Shown: positions 12,316-23,598 of the stretch, one piece after another
Layout of the letters: each line of letters begins with the position of its first letter
Numbering within the stretch: position 1 is the stretch's first letter
Source of the DNA: Mycoplasma sp. CSL7503-lung
Lineage (GTDB): Bacteria; Bacillota_I; Bacilli_A; Mycoplasmatales; Metamycoplasmataceae
Length of the DNA stretch: 39,135 nucleotides
Direction of reading: 5' to 3'
NCBI RefSeq assembly: GCF_025515455.1
Contig: NZ_JAOPHP010000007.1
Location: 1-39,135, forward strand
Made by a program: the position numbers and the translations under genes
The notes under the pieces: generated by a model
Seen by the model: the letters and a program-made list of their open reading frames with translations, nothing else
What the model was told of the DNA's origin: nothing
Database searches by the model: none

Positions 12316-13158
12316 ATGTTTGAAATTTTAGCCACCAAAAACGACTCTGGTAGAACTATTTATAAGTTAATTGCCAAGTATTTAACCAATTTGCCTAAAA
12401 GCAAATTGGAAAGTCTATTTCGTAAAAAAGATATTAAAATAAACGGGAAAAGAATAAACGAAAAAAGTTTAATAGTTCAAGAAAATGACCAAATAGTAAT
12501 TTACGGAATTTTTGATAAAAAAGAAAAAAAAGAAGTTTTTAAAGTAGAACAAAATTTTAATATCATCTACGAAGACGAAAATATATTAATAGTAGATAAA
12601 AAAATAGGAGTTGAAGTTCACGGGCCTGATAATTCCTTAGATAATCAAGTTTTATCTTATTTGAAATTTAAACAAATAGATAGTTTTAAACCAAGCCATG
12701 TTGGTAGATTAGATAAAGAAACAAGTGGGTTGATAATTTATGGTAAAAATTACCACACAGTTAAACAATTAAATGATAAAATTTCTAATTTTGATAAAAA
12801 ATATATGTTTAAAAGTGATTTTAATGAACAATACAAAGAGGTTGAACTTTATTTCTTAAAAGATTATTCGACAGGAAAAATGAAAGTTTCACCAAAAGAA
12901 AAAGAAAATTCTAAGTATTCTAAAACAATACTTTATGTTGAGAAGAATAAAAAAATTGCTCAAATTTTAACTGGTCGCAAACATCAAATTAGACTTACAC
13001 TTAAGTTTTTAGGTAAACCTATTTATGGTGATATAAAATACGGTGGTAAAAAAGCAGATAGATTAATGTTACATTCTTATTACTTAAAACTACAGAATTT
13101 AAATGGTGATTTAAAATATTTAAATGGTTTTGAATTTTACTCATTACCAAAATGATAG
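12316..13158 (+). CDS. RluC/RluD-family pseudouridine synthase
   Basis: A 280-residue enzyme converting uridine to pseudouridine in rRNA. An N-terminal S4-like RNA-binding part (LPKSKLESLFRKKDIKING, about 27-45) precedes the catalytic domain, whose motif is GRLDKETSGL with catalytic Asp133. GRKHQIRLTL is the conserved C-terminal motif. The reading ends AAA-TGA-TAG: TGA encodes a terminal Trp and TAG is the true stop. Which rRNA uridine it modifies cannot be told. It is first in an operon with gatCAB, 7 nt upstream of gatC. Confidence 0.9.
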
Positions 13159-13165
13159 GAGTATA

Positions 13166-13468
13166 ATGATTATAAATAAGGAAAAAATTAAAGAAATAGT
13201 AAGTTCGCTAATGTTTAACCCTAGTGAGGAAGTTTTAAATAATATAATTAAAAATTGAAATGAGTTAGAAAATGATTTAAAAAATCTTGATAAATTAAAT
13301 TTGGATAATATAAAACCGCTTTCACACATAAACGAGGAATACAAAATAGATTTATTGAGAGAAGATGAATTTGATAATGAATTTAAATCAATTGATAAAA
13401 ATCAAATTTTATCAAACGCAAAAACTTCTGACCAGGACTATGTAACAATTACAAAGGTGGTTAAATAA
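13166..13468 (+). CDS. gatC: Asp/Glu-tRNA amidotransferase subunit C
   Basis: A 100-residue protein, the small scaffold of the GatCAB complex. The short helical N-terminal half, the LNLDNIKPLSHINEEYKIDLLREDE segment matching the GatC core (P..H, then LR.D) and its place directly before gatA support the call. It has one UGA-Trp (IKNWNELE). Its stop overlaps the gatA start by one base (TAATG). GAG-rich sequence precedes the ATG. Confidence 0.85.
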
Positions 13469-14784
13469 TGAAAAGAGTTATTAAAAACAAAGGTAATTTA
13501 CAACTTGCATTAAACAATTTAAAAAACGACAAAAATAACGCCGTTGCTTTTGTATATGATAAAATCGAAAATAAAAATGTTGGATTATTTAAAGATGTTG
13601 TCGTTACAATAAAAGATAATTATGCTACAAATGATGCGCCAACAAGCGCTTCTAGTTTGATATTAGAAAAATTTAATACACATTATAACGCTACAGTTAT
13701 TGATAAATTTATTCAACAAGGAGCTTTAATACCTGCAAAATTACATTTGGATGAATTAGCACTTGGTGGTACAGGTACACATAGTGCTTACGGTATAGTA
13801 AAAAACAAATTTGATTCTAGCAGATTATCCGGAGGTTCTTCTTCAGGTTCTATAGCTACTTTTGACAAAAACATTTCAATAGCTTTAGCTAGCGATACAG
13901 GTGATAGTGTTAGATTACCGGCAAGTTATAACGGTGCAGTAGGTTTTAAACCTTCTTATGGTGCAATTAGCAGATACGGTTTATTTGCTTACGCTTCTTC
14001 ACTAGATACAGTAGCATATTTTACACATAATGTTAACGACGCAATTGTAACTTCGCAAATTTTATTCGGAAAAGATAAATATGACATGACTAGTTTAGAT
14101 ATCGAGATTAAAGAAGTTATTAAGACAAAACCTAAAAAGATTGCTTTATTAAACTTTTCAAAATTTTCAGAAGATTATGTTAATGTTTCGGTTGAAAAAC
14201 TTCATAAAAACTTAAAAAAGGAAGGTGTTGATGTAGATGTTATTGAACCTAATTTGGATATTTTAAATGCAATTAAACCAGTCTACAAAGTAATTTCTTT
14301 TTCAGAAGCTAGTTCTAATTTAGCGAACTTAAATGGTATCGCTTTTGGCTCTAGAGTAGAAGGAGATTCTTGGGAAGAAGTTATTAAAAACACAAGAAGT
14401 AGTAAATTTGGGAAAATGGTTCAAGAAAGGTTATCACTTGGTAGTTATTTTCTTTATTCAGAAAATATCGAAGAAATATTTGTTAAAGCCCAAAAGGCTC
14501 GTCGTGTGATAAAAGATTACATGAACGATTTACATGAAAAATATGATGCTGTTATATTTCAAGCTTTTGGAGGTGTTGCGCCTAGCTTTGATCAAAATAG
14601 TAAATATGGTGTTTTAGAATTTATTTTAACCGCGGCAAATTTAGGTGGATATCCTTCGATTACAATTCCGTTTGATAAACACAAAAATTTACCTTATAAC
14701 TTGACAATAGAATCTAAAATATATTCAGATGCAAAGCTTTTAGGGATTGCAGAATATTTTGAAGAATTATTAGGAGGGAAATAA
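13468..14784 (+). CDS. gatA: Asp/Glu-tRNA amidotransferase subunit A
   Basis: A 438-residue amidase-signature glutaminase of GatCAB. It releases ammonia from glutamine so that Glu-tRNA-Gln, and possibly Asp-tRNA-Asn, can be amidated. The triad is visible as Lys49 (VVTIKDNYAT), the serine cluster of SGGSSSGS (121-128) and Ser147 in ASDTGDSVRLPAS. The usual DTGGS reads DTGDS here, a substitution next to the nucleophile. It is shorter than the typical length of about 480 because the N-terminus is trimmed. It contains no UGA codon and uses TGG for its Trp (SWEEV). It overlaps gatC by one base and abuts gatB directly. Confidence 0.95.
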   Translation: MKRVIKNKGNLQLALNNLKNDKNNAVAFVYDKIENKNVGLFKDVVVTIKDNYATNDAPTSASSLILEKFNTHYNATVIDKFIQQGALIPAKLHLDELALGGTGTHSAYGIVKNKFDSSRLSGGSSSGSIATFDKNISIALASDTGDSVRLPASYNGAVGFKPSYGAISRYGLFAYASSLDTVAYFTHNVNDAIVTSQILFGKDKYDMTSLDIEIKEVIKTKPKKIALLNFSKFSEDYVNVSVEKLHKNLKKEGVDVDVIEPNLDILNAIKPVYKVISFSEASSNLANLNGIAFGSRVEGDSWEEVIKNTRSSKFGKMVQERLSLGSYFLYSENIEEIFVKAQKARRVIKDYMNDLHEKYDAVIFQAFGGVAPSFDQNSKYGVLEFILTAANLGGYPSITIPFDKHKNLPYNLTIESKIYSDAKLLGIAEYFEELLGGK

Positions 14785-16212
14785 ATGAAAAATTTTGAAG
14801 TCATTATAGGTATAGAAATTCATATTGAGCTTAAAACAAAGACAAAAATGTTTTCTCCTGCATTAATAGATTTTAATACCGAACCAAACACATACGCAAA
14901 CCAAATAGACTTAGCATATCCGGGAACTTTACCACTAGTTAATAAACAAGCTGTTAAATATGGTATCGCCCTAGCGAAAGCTTTAAAAATGAAAATAGAC
15001 GACGAATTACATTTTGATCGTAAAAACTATTTTTATCCGGATTTACCAAAAGGATATCAAATTACTCAATTTTTCCGTCCAATTGGATCAAACGGTTCTT
15101 TAGAAATTAAATTACCAAACGGAGAAAAAAAAGAAATTAAAATTGAAAGAATCCATCTTGAAGAAGATACTGCAAGACAACACCACAACACCGATAGTAC
15201 ACAATTAGATTACAACCGTGCCGGAGTGCCTTTGATTGAGATAGTTACTTACCCGGTTATTAGAAGTGCTGACGAAGCAGCTGCATACGTTGATATGATC
15301 AAAAAAACAGTACTAGCATTGGGTATTTCAGAAGGTAAATTGGAACAAGGTTCATTACGTGCCGATATAAACATTTCATTGCGACCATATGGTGTAAACA
15401 TTTTTGGTACTAAAGTAGAAATTAAAAATATGAACTCACTTTCAAATATCAAAAAAGCAATCGAAAACGAAATTGAAACACAGTCAAAACAATTACTTAC
15501 TGGGGAAAAAATTCTTCAACAAACCAAAAGATTTGATGAAAAAACAAATTCAAATATAGTTATGAGAACGAAAACGGGTACAGTTGAATACAAATACTTC
15601 CCAGACCCTAATATACCATATATTAAACTTTCAAGCAATTTTATAAATTCGATAAAAATAAATGAACTACCACACCAAAAAGAACAAAGATATTTAGATA
15701 GTAAAATTCAACAAATTTATGTAGATAGTTTGATTGATGATATTGATTTGGCTAATTATTTTGACTCTATCGAATATTTAGATAAAAATAAATTATCAAA
15801 AATATTTTTTGCAGAAGTAGTATCTTTGGCGAATACTAAATCAGTCAAAGCTTATGAATTAAATATAAAACCAGAACACATAAAACAAGCAATAGAACTT
15901 TTAGATCAAGAAATTATTTCAAGTAAATCATTAAAGAAATTAATACCGCTTTTAGTTAATTATAACGATAAAATTGATATTTTACTTGAAAAGCACAACT
16001 TAAAACAAATAACAGATCAAAACCTAATTGATCAAATAATAATTAATATAGTTGATAAAAACCAAAAAATTACAGATGAATACATAACAAGACCCGAAAA
16101 AGTTCTTAAATTCATTCTTGGTATGTTAATGAAAGAAACTAACGGACAAGTTAATCCTCAATTATCTAACCAAAGAGCACTTAAAGTATTAGATGAAAAA
16201 TACAAAAATTAA
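14785..16212 (+). CDS. gatB: Asp/Glu-tRNA amidotransferase subunit B
   Basis: A 475-residue kinase-like subunit of GatCAB that phosphorylates and amidates the misacylated tRNA. FEVIIGIEIHIEL at the N-terminus, FDRKNYFYPDLPKGYQITQF, HLEEDTARQHH and DYNRAGVPLIEIVT are hallmark GatB segments. The C-terminal YqeY-like tail is present (RALKVLDEKY). The ribosome binding site GGAGGG lies in the end of gatA. Its last 20 nt overlap the predicted start of the YihY-type gene. Confidence 0.95.
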   Translation: MKNFEVIIGIEIHIELKTKTKMFSPALIDFNTEPNTYANQIDLAYPGTLPLVNKQAVKYGIALAKALKMKIDDELHFDRKNYFYPDLPKGYQITQFFRPIGSNGSLEIKLPNGEKKEIKIERIHLEEDTARQHHNTDSTQLDYNRAGVPLIEIVTYPVIRSADEAAAYVDMIKKTVLALGISEGKLEQGSLRADINISLRPYGVNIFGTKVEIKNMNSLSNIKKAIENEIETQSKQLLTGEKILQQTKRFDEKTNSNIVMRTKTGTVEYKYFPDPNIPYIKLSSNFINSIKINELPHQKEQRYLDSKIQQIYVDSLIDDIDLANYFDSIEYLDKNKLSKIFFAEVVSLANTKSVKAYELNIKPEHIKQAIELLDQEIISSKSLKKLIPLLVNYNDKIDILLEKHNLKQITDQNLIDQIIINIVDKNQKITDEYITRPEKVLKFILGMLMKETNGQVNPQLSNQRALKVLDEKYKN

Positions 16213-17314
16213 CTATAAAAAACTCTCAAAATTAAGAGGGAAAAACTCTATAATAAGAGCTTTTTATTTGAATATAATTCAACCAAGTAAATTTATTATT
16301 TTTTCAATAATATATGAAAAAATAATAAAGTATATTATTAGCTTTTTCGCTTTCATTCTCATTAGAACAAATAATATTGAAAAAAAAGATACTAGAACTA
16401 AAGTAGTTCACAAAGTATATGAAAATTTTTCAACTCAGAATTTTACATTTATATGATTATCAATTACTTTTTATCTTCTCATTTCTGTGGTTCCAATTAT
16501 TTATATAATTAACTTTTTAAATTTGACGATCACCGATAATATTTCAACTTTAACAAATCATGTTGAAGTGTTAACCAAAGAATACAACACTAACAATACA
16601 AGTATTTTTCAAGGCTTATTTAACAATATAATTTTTAATAAATTTATTCCTGGTGGACAACAATATTTTAATAACAACGAAGGTGTTGAAGTTATTGACG
16701 ATTCATTTAGTAAATTATATTCTTTAATACCTGGTTCTTTTATTGCTATACCTTCGCTTTACATTTCTGCGGGCGGATATGGAAAAATAATTACAGCTTA
16801 TAATTATATGTTTTCTCACGATAAAGTAGGAACTTATTGAGGAAATAAACTAAAAGGATTGTTTTTAGTTTTCGCAATTTCTATATTACTATTTATATTT
16901 AGTAATATTTATATATTAATATATGCCTCAATGATTAAAAATGGATTAAGTAAAACTCATTGAATTTTAGATGTATTTTACTTATTCTTTTCGCTAGTTT
17001 TCTTCTTAGTGTCTTTTTTAGTTTTATTTAGATTAACACCTTCTTTTAAATTAAATTTTAAATCTATTTGAAGAGGAGCAATAATATCCACAATTCCAAC
17101 GTTTGGATTATTAATAATATATACATATTTAAATAAAGTTATTTCATACTCTAAATTTGGGTCTGCTGTAGGTTTCTTTTTTACTGTTGGATTTTTTATA
17201 AACTGATTTTCTTATTTTATGTTTTTAGGTATAACATTTAATGAAGCTTACTATAAAAATTATATTAGCACTCGTACAATACCTAAAAAAGTATATTTTT
17301 GATTGATGATTTAA
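16193..17314 (+). CDS. YihY/BrkB-family membrane protein
   Basis: A 373-residue integral membrane protein with about six hydrophobic helices and an extracytoplasmic loop between helices 1 and 2 (about residues 110-190). The stretch ISAGGYGKIITAYNYMF followed by a basic loop matches the YihY family, whose function is unsettled despite old RNase BN and virulence-factor names. The start at 16193 is the only ATG before the conserved part, lies inside gatB and lacks a clear ribosome binding site, so it probably depends on gatB translation. Several UGA-Trp codons split it under the standard code. Confidence 0.75.
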
Positions 17315-17422
17315 ATTATTAAGCAATTATTCCTATTTATTAAACAAGATATTTTTTATTTTAACTCTACATCTTGATAGGTCCAGAACTCAAAAAATAA
17401 CTAAAATTTAAATAAAAAAATA

Positions 17423-17428
17423 TATAAT
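17423..17428 (+). promoter_or_regulatory. Candidate -10 element of the coiled-coil protein gene
   Basis: TATAAT about 95 nt before the start codon. No -35 is visible. It is a guess based on the hexamer and position. Confidence 0.3.
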
Positions 17429-17450
17429 AATATTGTTTAGTTATCAATCT

Positions 17451-17482
17451 AATAAATAATAAAATTATTATTTATTTTTTAT
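17451..17482 (+). terminator. AT-only hairpin with T run
   Basis: AATAAATAATAA (17451-17462) is mirrored perfectly by TTATTATTTATT (17465-17476), followed by T residues. It may end the gatCAB-yihY transcript, or be a leader hairpin of the next gene if the -10 at 17423 is used. With no G-C pairs it would be weak. Confidence 0.4.
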
Positions 17483-17523
17483 TTAAAACTAAATAATTTC
17501 CACAAATAATACAAGGAGAAAAA

Positions 17524-19200
17524 ATGAAATTTAAAACAAAATGATTTAAAGGATTAGTTTTAGTCTTACCTTTTGCAGCGGCAGCTATCACCGTTGGTAC
17601 TGTTCTAGGTTTAAAAAACAATGAAGAATCACCTGAAAAAGTTGCATATATAAAAGTCATAAATGAAGCGACCGAATTTTTAAATTCCACACCAGATCAA
17701 GGTTTCTCAAACATTAAAGAAAAATTAAAATCTAAAGTCGAAGAGGCTAAAAAAATAATTCAATTAGATAATAAAACTCTTGAAGAATTAAAAAATGAAA
17801 CTCAAAAATTGATAGCATCATTTAATGAAGCGAAAGATAATAAAGAAAAAGTTTTGGTTTCCAACGCAAGAAAACAACTTAAATCAAAACTAGACGAGAT
17901 TAAGAAATATCTAGATTCTTTAGATGATACAAAATATCCAACAATAAAACAAGAATTACAAAATAAATATAATGAATCTGACAAAATACAAAAACAAGAT
18001 AATCATCCTAAAGAAACATATAGAAACGAAACAAGAAATATCGAAAACGCCTTAAACAAGGCTAAATCAGACGTAAGAACTAAAGATGAAGAAATAAGAA
18101 TAGAAGAGGAAAACAAAAAAGCTATTCAATCACTTAAAGAAGAAATAACACAAATTAAATCAAAGATAAACGAACAAAATAATAATTTAAATGATAGATA
18201 TAAAACACAAAAAGATAAAGTTAGCGCAAAACTTTTAACATTCAATAATGATGATACGCAAACAAGAAATCAATTAGAGGCAACAAAAACAAAAATAATC
18301 TCATTCGAAAGTGAATTTAATAATTTTGAAAGAGATACAAAAATTTTAGATGAAGTTATTAATTCGCATCAAGAACTAAGAAATGTGAATAACGATGAAA
18401 TCTCTAAAAAATTAACAGAATTAAACGAAGTAGCAATTAAAAATCTTGAAAAAGTTAAAGATAGCAAATTTATAAAAAGTAACGATGAAAATAAATCTAA
18501 AAATACATTTTTCAATTGAGAGTTAGGGGCTAACAATTCTACTTTTGAAAAAAATACAGATAAAGATAGATATACAAATTTCTTAACAACTGAAATTAAC
18601 GAAGAAGAAAAAGAATCTATTAAAAACAAATTATTAGATACAACTGGACTTAAAAATATGTTTGCTGTATTACTAGGATATGAGGAAAATTATAATGATT
18701 TATTTATAAATAACTCATATATAATTGATAAAAATAATTTAAATAACAAAAATTATGATAATTTTAAACACTTTGAAGGAAATGACAATGGTAAAATTGG
18801 TTTACACCCAAGATTACTGGAAAATTGATTAATTTTTAATTGGGATAAAGATCAAAATAACACCCACTATGGTGATACTGTTGATAAAATAAATGATAAA
18901 GTTGAACAATTATTTACAGAGTTAGAAAAAATTGATAATGTAGAAACATTTAAAGAAAACGAATTTACTGAACTATCAAAAAGAATAAATGATTTTAGCC
19001 CTTTAATTAAAAATGCAATGACAGACGATAAGAGAGCGAAAGCAAAAGAATATTCAGAAGCTTATTTATCTTCATATTTAAATTTAGCCATAATAAAATA
19101 TGAAATGAAAAAATATATTGCTAAAGAAATAGAAAAAGTAAATAAAAGCATAAGTGTTGTTGAAAAGATAAACAACTTCTTGGAAGATTCAAATAAATAA
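17524..19200 (+). CDS. Membrane-anchored coiled-coil protein, unknown function
   Basis: A 558-residue protein with a basic N-terminus and one hydrophobic segment (about 8-29, ending GTVLGLKNN). There is no lipobox cysteine, so it is either anchored by this helix or secreted. Residues about 40-330 are strongly helical, Lys/Glu-rich and predicted to form long coiled coils. A less repetitive part (ENWLIFNWDKD, YSEAYLSSYLNLAIIKYEM) follows. I do not recognise a family. AAGGAG lies upstream, and several UGA-Trp codons are present. It stands alone between terminators and converges with the lipoprotein at 19327-21285. A surface or adhesion role is only a guess from topology. Confidence 0.85.
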
Positions 19201-19208
19201 TAACTATT

Positions 19209-19238
19209 AAAATAACATTAATTTAGATGTTATTTTTT
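19209..19238 (+). terminator. Terminator of the coiled-coil protein gene
   Basis: AAAATAACAT (19209-19218) pairs with ATGTTATTTT (19227-19236) over a perfect 10-bp stem with an 8-nt loop and further T residues. It begins eight bases after the stop codon. Confidence 0.75.
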
Positions 19239-19270
19239 AATATAATAGAATTTAAAATATGATTGAGCAT

Positions 19271-19307
19271 AAAAAACACCAAAAAGTTGTTAAATTTGGT
19301 GTTTTTT
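19271..19307. terminator. Strong bidirectional terminator between convergent operons
   Basis: AAAAAACACCAAA (19271-19283) pairs with TTTGGTGTTTTTT (19295-19307), a perfect 13-bp stem with A runs on the left and T runs on the right. It can therefore end transcription from both sides. It lies 20 nt beyond the stop codon of the minus-strand lipoprotein. Confidence 0.8.
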
Positions 19308-19326
19308 TGCTTTAGTATAATTAAAT

Positions 19327-21285
19327 TTATTTTACATTCGCTATTCTAACAAATGCTGGATCAATTATAAATTGTCCTTGATTTATTTTTTCTTTTGTTA
19401 TTTCGTAGTCATTAAAATTAACGTTATCTAAACTCGAAGCTGTTTTTGTATCTTGAAATAATGAATAAATATCATAAGCTTTTCATTCTTCGTTAGATTC
19501 TTGAACTTCTAATCAATAAGTTTTTTCTCTTTGAGTTGAGTCTGTTTTACTTGGTTTTGTACCTAAAATAATTTGGGTTTTATTTTCTAATAAGAATAAT
19601 ATTTTAGCAAATATTTCATTTAATGAAAACTGAGTTGATTTAGCTATATTAGCTTCTTCTCTAACAAAATTAATTATTTTATCAATATCTTCTTTATGAT
19701 CTTGTCTAAATTTTGTTAAGAATTGTTCGTCTTTTTCTGGTAGGTTTAATTTATCTATATATGCTCTAGAAGTTTGAATTCTTTCAACTTCTTCTATTTC
19801 TTCTTCGAATTTTTTAAGCTTAACCTCTGCTTCAACGATTCTAGCTTCATTTTCTTTAATTAATCTCGAATTTAATGAAGAAGATTTTGGATTAGTACTC
19901 ATTTGTGCTCTTAATGTATTATTAAGGTTAACATATTTATTAATTCTATTACGCAATTCATTAATACTATCAGAACTATATTTATAAATTATTAAATATA
20001 AATGTGATTCTATAAATTCAATAGGATTTTTTAAGAATTCTTCATTTTGTTGAGCATCTAATTCTATTTGTTTGTCAGGTTGATCTTTTTCAAAAGTGAA
20101 TATTTGGAATTCAAATGATTTCTCTTTGTTAATTCTGTCTATACCTTGTAATAAGTGGGTAGGACCAAAACCTAAAGAAATACCATTTGATAAACTATCT
20201 AAAGAATCTACTTTAAAATTAGAATAATTAGTAATGAAGTTTTTAAAAAGTTCTTTAAGTAATTCTGAACCACGTTTATTTTGTGAATTTAAGAATAAAT
20301 TTAAATTATTACCAGTTATTTTTTCAAATACGTTTCTAGGAATAGCGTCTTCTACTATTTGTGGCGAAATTGAGACATTAAATTTATAAGAAGATGAGTC
20401 ATGTGATAATATTGGATTTCCGATTTTTAAATATTCTTCTGCGGAAGTTTCGTTTTTACTTGATTCTTTTGATAAAACATCATAAGTTGCAAACGGAGTG
20501 TCTTTTATAAAAGCATTAACAATTCATTTAACATCAGCTTCCGTAACAACATTTTTAATATTAGTTAAATCAAAATAAAAGAAATTATCTAATGCTATTA
20601 AACGTTTTTGGATTTCTTTTTCTTTATCAACTAATATACCTGTATCTCTTTTATCATTAAAAATATATCTTTTAATTCTAAATAAATCTTTATGTGTTTG
20701 ATTAGGTTCAAGTTCTTTATACTCTTGTATTTCATTAGTTAATTCACTAATTGTAGTTTTTAAGGCTTCTAAATTATTAAAATTAGTTCCTAATAATTCT
20801 TCTACATATTTAAGACGATCTCAAACATATTGACCATCTGAATCTGTGTTTGGATATGCATCTTTTTCTTTCTTTATTTTTTCTTTTACAGCATCAAATT
20901 GATTTTTATAATCATTAATTTTATTTGTATTAATTTTTATTGAACTATAGTCTAATTCATAAAAGTCATTAAATAATTTGTTTAAATGTTGATTATCAAC
21001 ACTTACAATATTCGGGAGTGCAACATCTACGTTTGAAAACGTATAAATAAGTTTTTTAGTTTCTATAATATCTTTTACAAATTCTTTTTGTTTGTAAGCT
21101 TCATCTTTTTTAAAATATCCATCTTTAGGATTAAAAGTAACGTTGTTAAATAAATTATTTTTTACAAATTTATCTGAAAATTTTACTGAATTATCGCTAT
21201 CATAAAAACATGATACAGCACTAAGAGGTGCAAGTGTACTAAGCACAATTCCACCCATTAAAAATTTTATTTTCTTAAATTTCAT
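19327..21285 (-). CDS. Lipoprotein, last gene of the nuclease-ABC operon
   Basis: A 652-residue surface lipoprotein with lipobox LSAVSC and Cys26. The body is mostly helical with a coiled-coil-rich part near residues 450-520 (RIVEAEVKLKKFEEEIEEVERI). I recognise no enzymatic motif. It starts 2 nt after the small membrane protein with no clear ribosome binding site, so it is probably translated by coupling. Its position suggests it is an accessory surface component of the transporter, but substrate binding is not shown. Internal UGA-Trp codons (20821, 19513 and others) fragment it under the standard code. Confidence 0.87.
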
Positions 21286-21287
21286 AA

Positions 21288-21563
21288 TTATGAAAACATA
21301 TCAACGTATTTTCAAGATTTATATCCAGCATACGAAATGATAGATCCAATCCCGAAGACTACAACTGAAAATGCTAACCCCCCTATTGAATATGATTTGA
21401 TAAATTTATATGTATCGGTTATTTTTTGATCTAATGTTACTTTTTCAGACAAGTTTAATACAAATTCTAAATTGCTAATTAATATTGATAAAGATACTAT
21501 TCCAATAAAAGCAATTAAAGTTACAATTGATCATATAATAATTTTTGTTTTATATTTTCCCAT
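21288..21563 (-). CDS. Small two-helix membrane protein of the ABC operon
   Basis: A 91-residue protein with two hydrophobic helices (about 8-30 and 62-82) joined by a polar loop (LSEKVTLDQKITDTYK). It has two UGA-Trp codons, which hide it from standard-code prediction. The ATG follows AAAGGAT; that site contains the TAG stop of the preceding permease. I recognise no family. Its position between the permeases and a lipoprotein suggests an accessory membrane part of the transporter. Confidence 0.75.
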
Positions 21564-21566
21564 AAT

Positions 21567-22607
21567 CTATCCTTTAATTGTTGAACCTTGTCTACTAATT
21601 GCACTCATAATTCTTTTTCTAAAGATTAAGTAAATGATAAACATTGGTAAAATAACGATAACCGAAGCAGCTAATCTAATGTTTTGTTGTACATTTTGAG
21701 TTGAATCAGGATCGTTAGGATCAATACCTGCTTTAAATAATCATACAGAAATAACTTGTGCTTCTTTAAAGTCTGAAGCAATAATTGATGGTCATAAATA
21801 TGAATTTCAAGACGCTAAGGCTGTTAGAATAACTATTGTTAATGTTGTCGGAACAACCATTGGGAAAGCAACTTTAAATAAGTATTTAAACCCTGAAGCA
21901 CCATCTACTAGTGAAACCTCTTTAATTCTTCCGGGAATTGCTTCAAAAGCATTTTTATACATAACAGTATTGAAAACACTAGCAACAAAAGGAAGTGAAA
22001 TACCTAATAACATTGTAATTAAATTACTTTTTAGATTTGTTTTAACTACAACTGTATATTGACCAGAAAGTAGTGCAACCTCTGGTAAAACTAAAAGTGC
22101 TAAAGCAAAGAATCAAATTATATTCTTGCCTTTTCAATTTCGCAATGAAAATGCATAACCCATTAAAAATGTAATAATGACTTTAAGCACAACTGAAATA
22201 AGCACATTTAAAAATGTAAATCCTGCAGATGATCAAAATCCTGAAGTAAACGCACGTTTATATGTGTTAGCAACCACTGTTGCTCAAGGCGCTATTGAGA
22301 AACCTCCAGCAGTATCTGCGTTAGTATTAACAAAGTAAGTTCTTCCCTCTGTAAATGATGGCAAAAATCTAAACTCTGTTTGTAATTTTAATGCTTCATC
22401 ATCTGTCATAAATGATATAGAAATCATTAAAATAAACGGAAATAGTATTAATACTCCAAAAAATGAAAGTAATAATAATTTTGATAGCCCACTTAATATA
22501 ACTGTTGATAAATTTTTATCAACTACTTCTGAGGTAACTTTTTCTTGATTACGCTTAATTTTGCTTTTTATTAATCTCTTTTGAAGCTTTAACTTTCATT
22601 CAAACAT
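21567..22607 (-). CDS. Carbohydrate-type ABC transporter permease (MalG/UgpE-like)
   Basis: A 346-residue inner-membrane permease with about six helices. The EAA loop that docks on the ATPase reads EAIPGRIKEVSLVDGASGFKY in the C-terminal half. A long basic cytosolic N-terminus (about 45 residues) precedes helix 1. The ATG follows AGGAGAAAG and lies within the end of the partner permease (53-nt overlap). The match is to the MG189-type permease of the MG186-MG189 set, which pairs with a nuclease, so the substrate may be nucleotides or their precursors rather than a sugar. Confidence 0.9.
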
Positions 22608-23598
22608 TTCTTTCTCCTAAGTTATTTAGTGATAATTGAACCATAAAGAATCCACCACGAATTATTGATGAGAATGTTACCCCAATGATGAATAATGAAA
22701 TGGCTGCAGCTCCAGCTAAGTGGAAGTTACCTTGTTTAGTTACTAAGTATACATATAACATAAGTGTACCACCACCATATGTAAATGCATCTTCTGGTCT
22801 ATTTTGGAATAAAGCAAGTGGGAACACTTTAAGTCCACCAATAATACCAAGTGTAATAATAAAGTTAATTGTACCTTTGATTGAAGGTAATGTTATTTTA
22901 AAGAACTGTTTAAAACCAGCACAACCATCGATTGAAGCAGATTTGTATAAGTTCTTATCAACACCTAACATTGATGTTGTAAATATTAAAATATTAAATG
23001 CTAAACCGCTTCAAATACCATTAATAAACATGGCGAATAAAGCGTTAAAAGTATATGGATCATTTGTTGATAATCATGGTGTATTACCACCTACCATATT
23101 GTTTAAAATACCATTTGTTCCAAAGAATTGAATAAATGCTGCAGAAACTGCAACAGCATTGGTTACATATGGCATAAAGAATATTGTTTGTCATAACCCT
23201 TTAGCATACTTACGATGTAATCTTGAAATTACCGAAGAAATTGTTAAAGATATAGACATAACAAAAGGTAAAACAATTAAACCATAAATGAACGAGTTTC
23301 TAACACCGACAGCAAATCTAATGTCTTGGAATATTTTAGAATAATATGAAAGTGTAAATTGACCATCAGGTGTATAGAATGATTCTTTTATATTAAGAAT
23401 CATAGGATAAACCGTAAACATACCGATTAAGAATAGACCAGGCGCTAAAAGCAATAGTGGTATTCAAAAAGGAGTTGGTTCATCTAAAATTGAGTGTGAT
23501 AAAGAAAGTTTTTTCTTAGATTGTTTTTTAAGTGATCAGTTTAGAATGAATGGAATTTTAGTTGCTATAAATTGATGCAAACTATTATTAAAATTCAT
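22555..23598 (-). CDS. Carbohydrate-type ABC transporter permease (MalF/UgpA-like)
   Basis: A 347-residue permease with about six helices and the EAA-loop segment YKSASIDGCAGFKQFFKITLP. A cytosolic N-terminal tail of about 45 residues contains two UGA-Trp codons. Under the standard code it would end at a TGA (22600-22602); with code 4 it runs 14 sense codons further, to TAA at 22555, overlapping the next gene by 53 nt. The ATG overlaps the end of the ATPase gene by 11 nt. It should form a heterodimer with the permease at 21567-22607. Confidence 0.9.
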
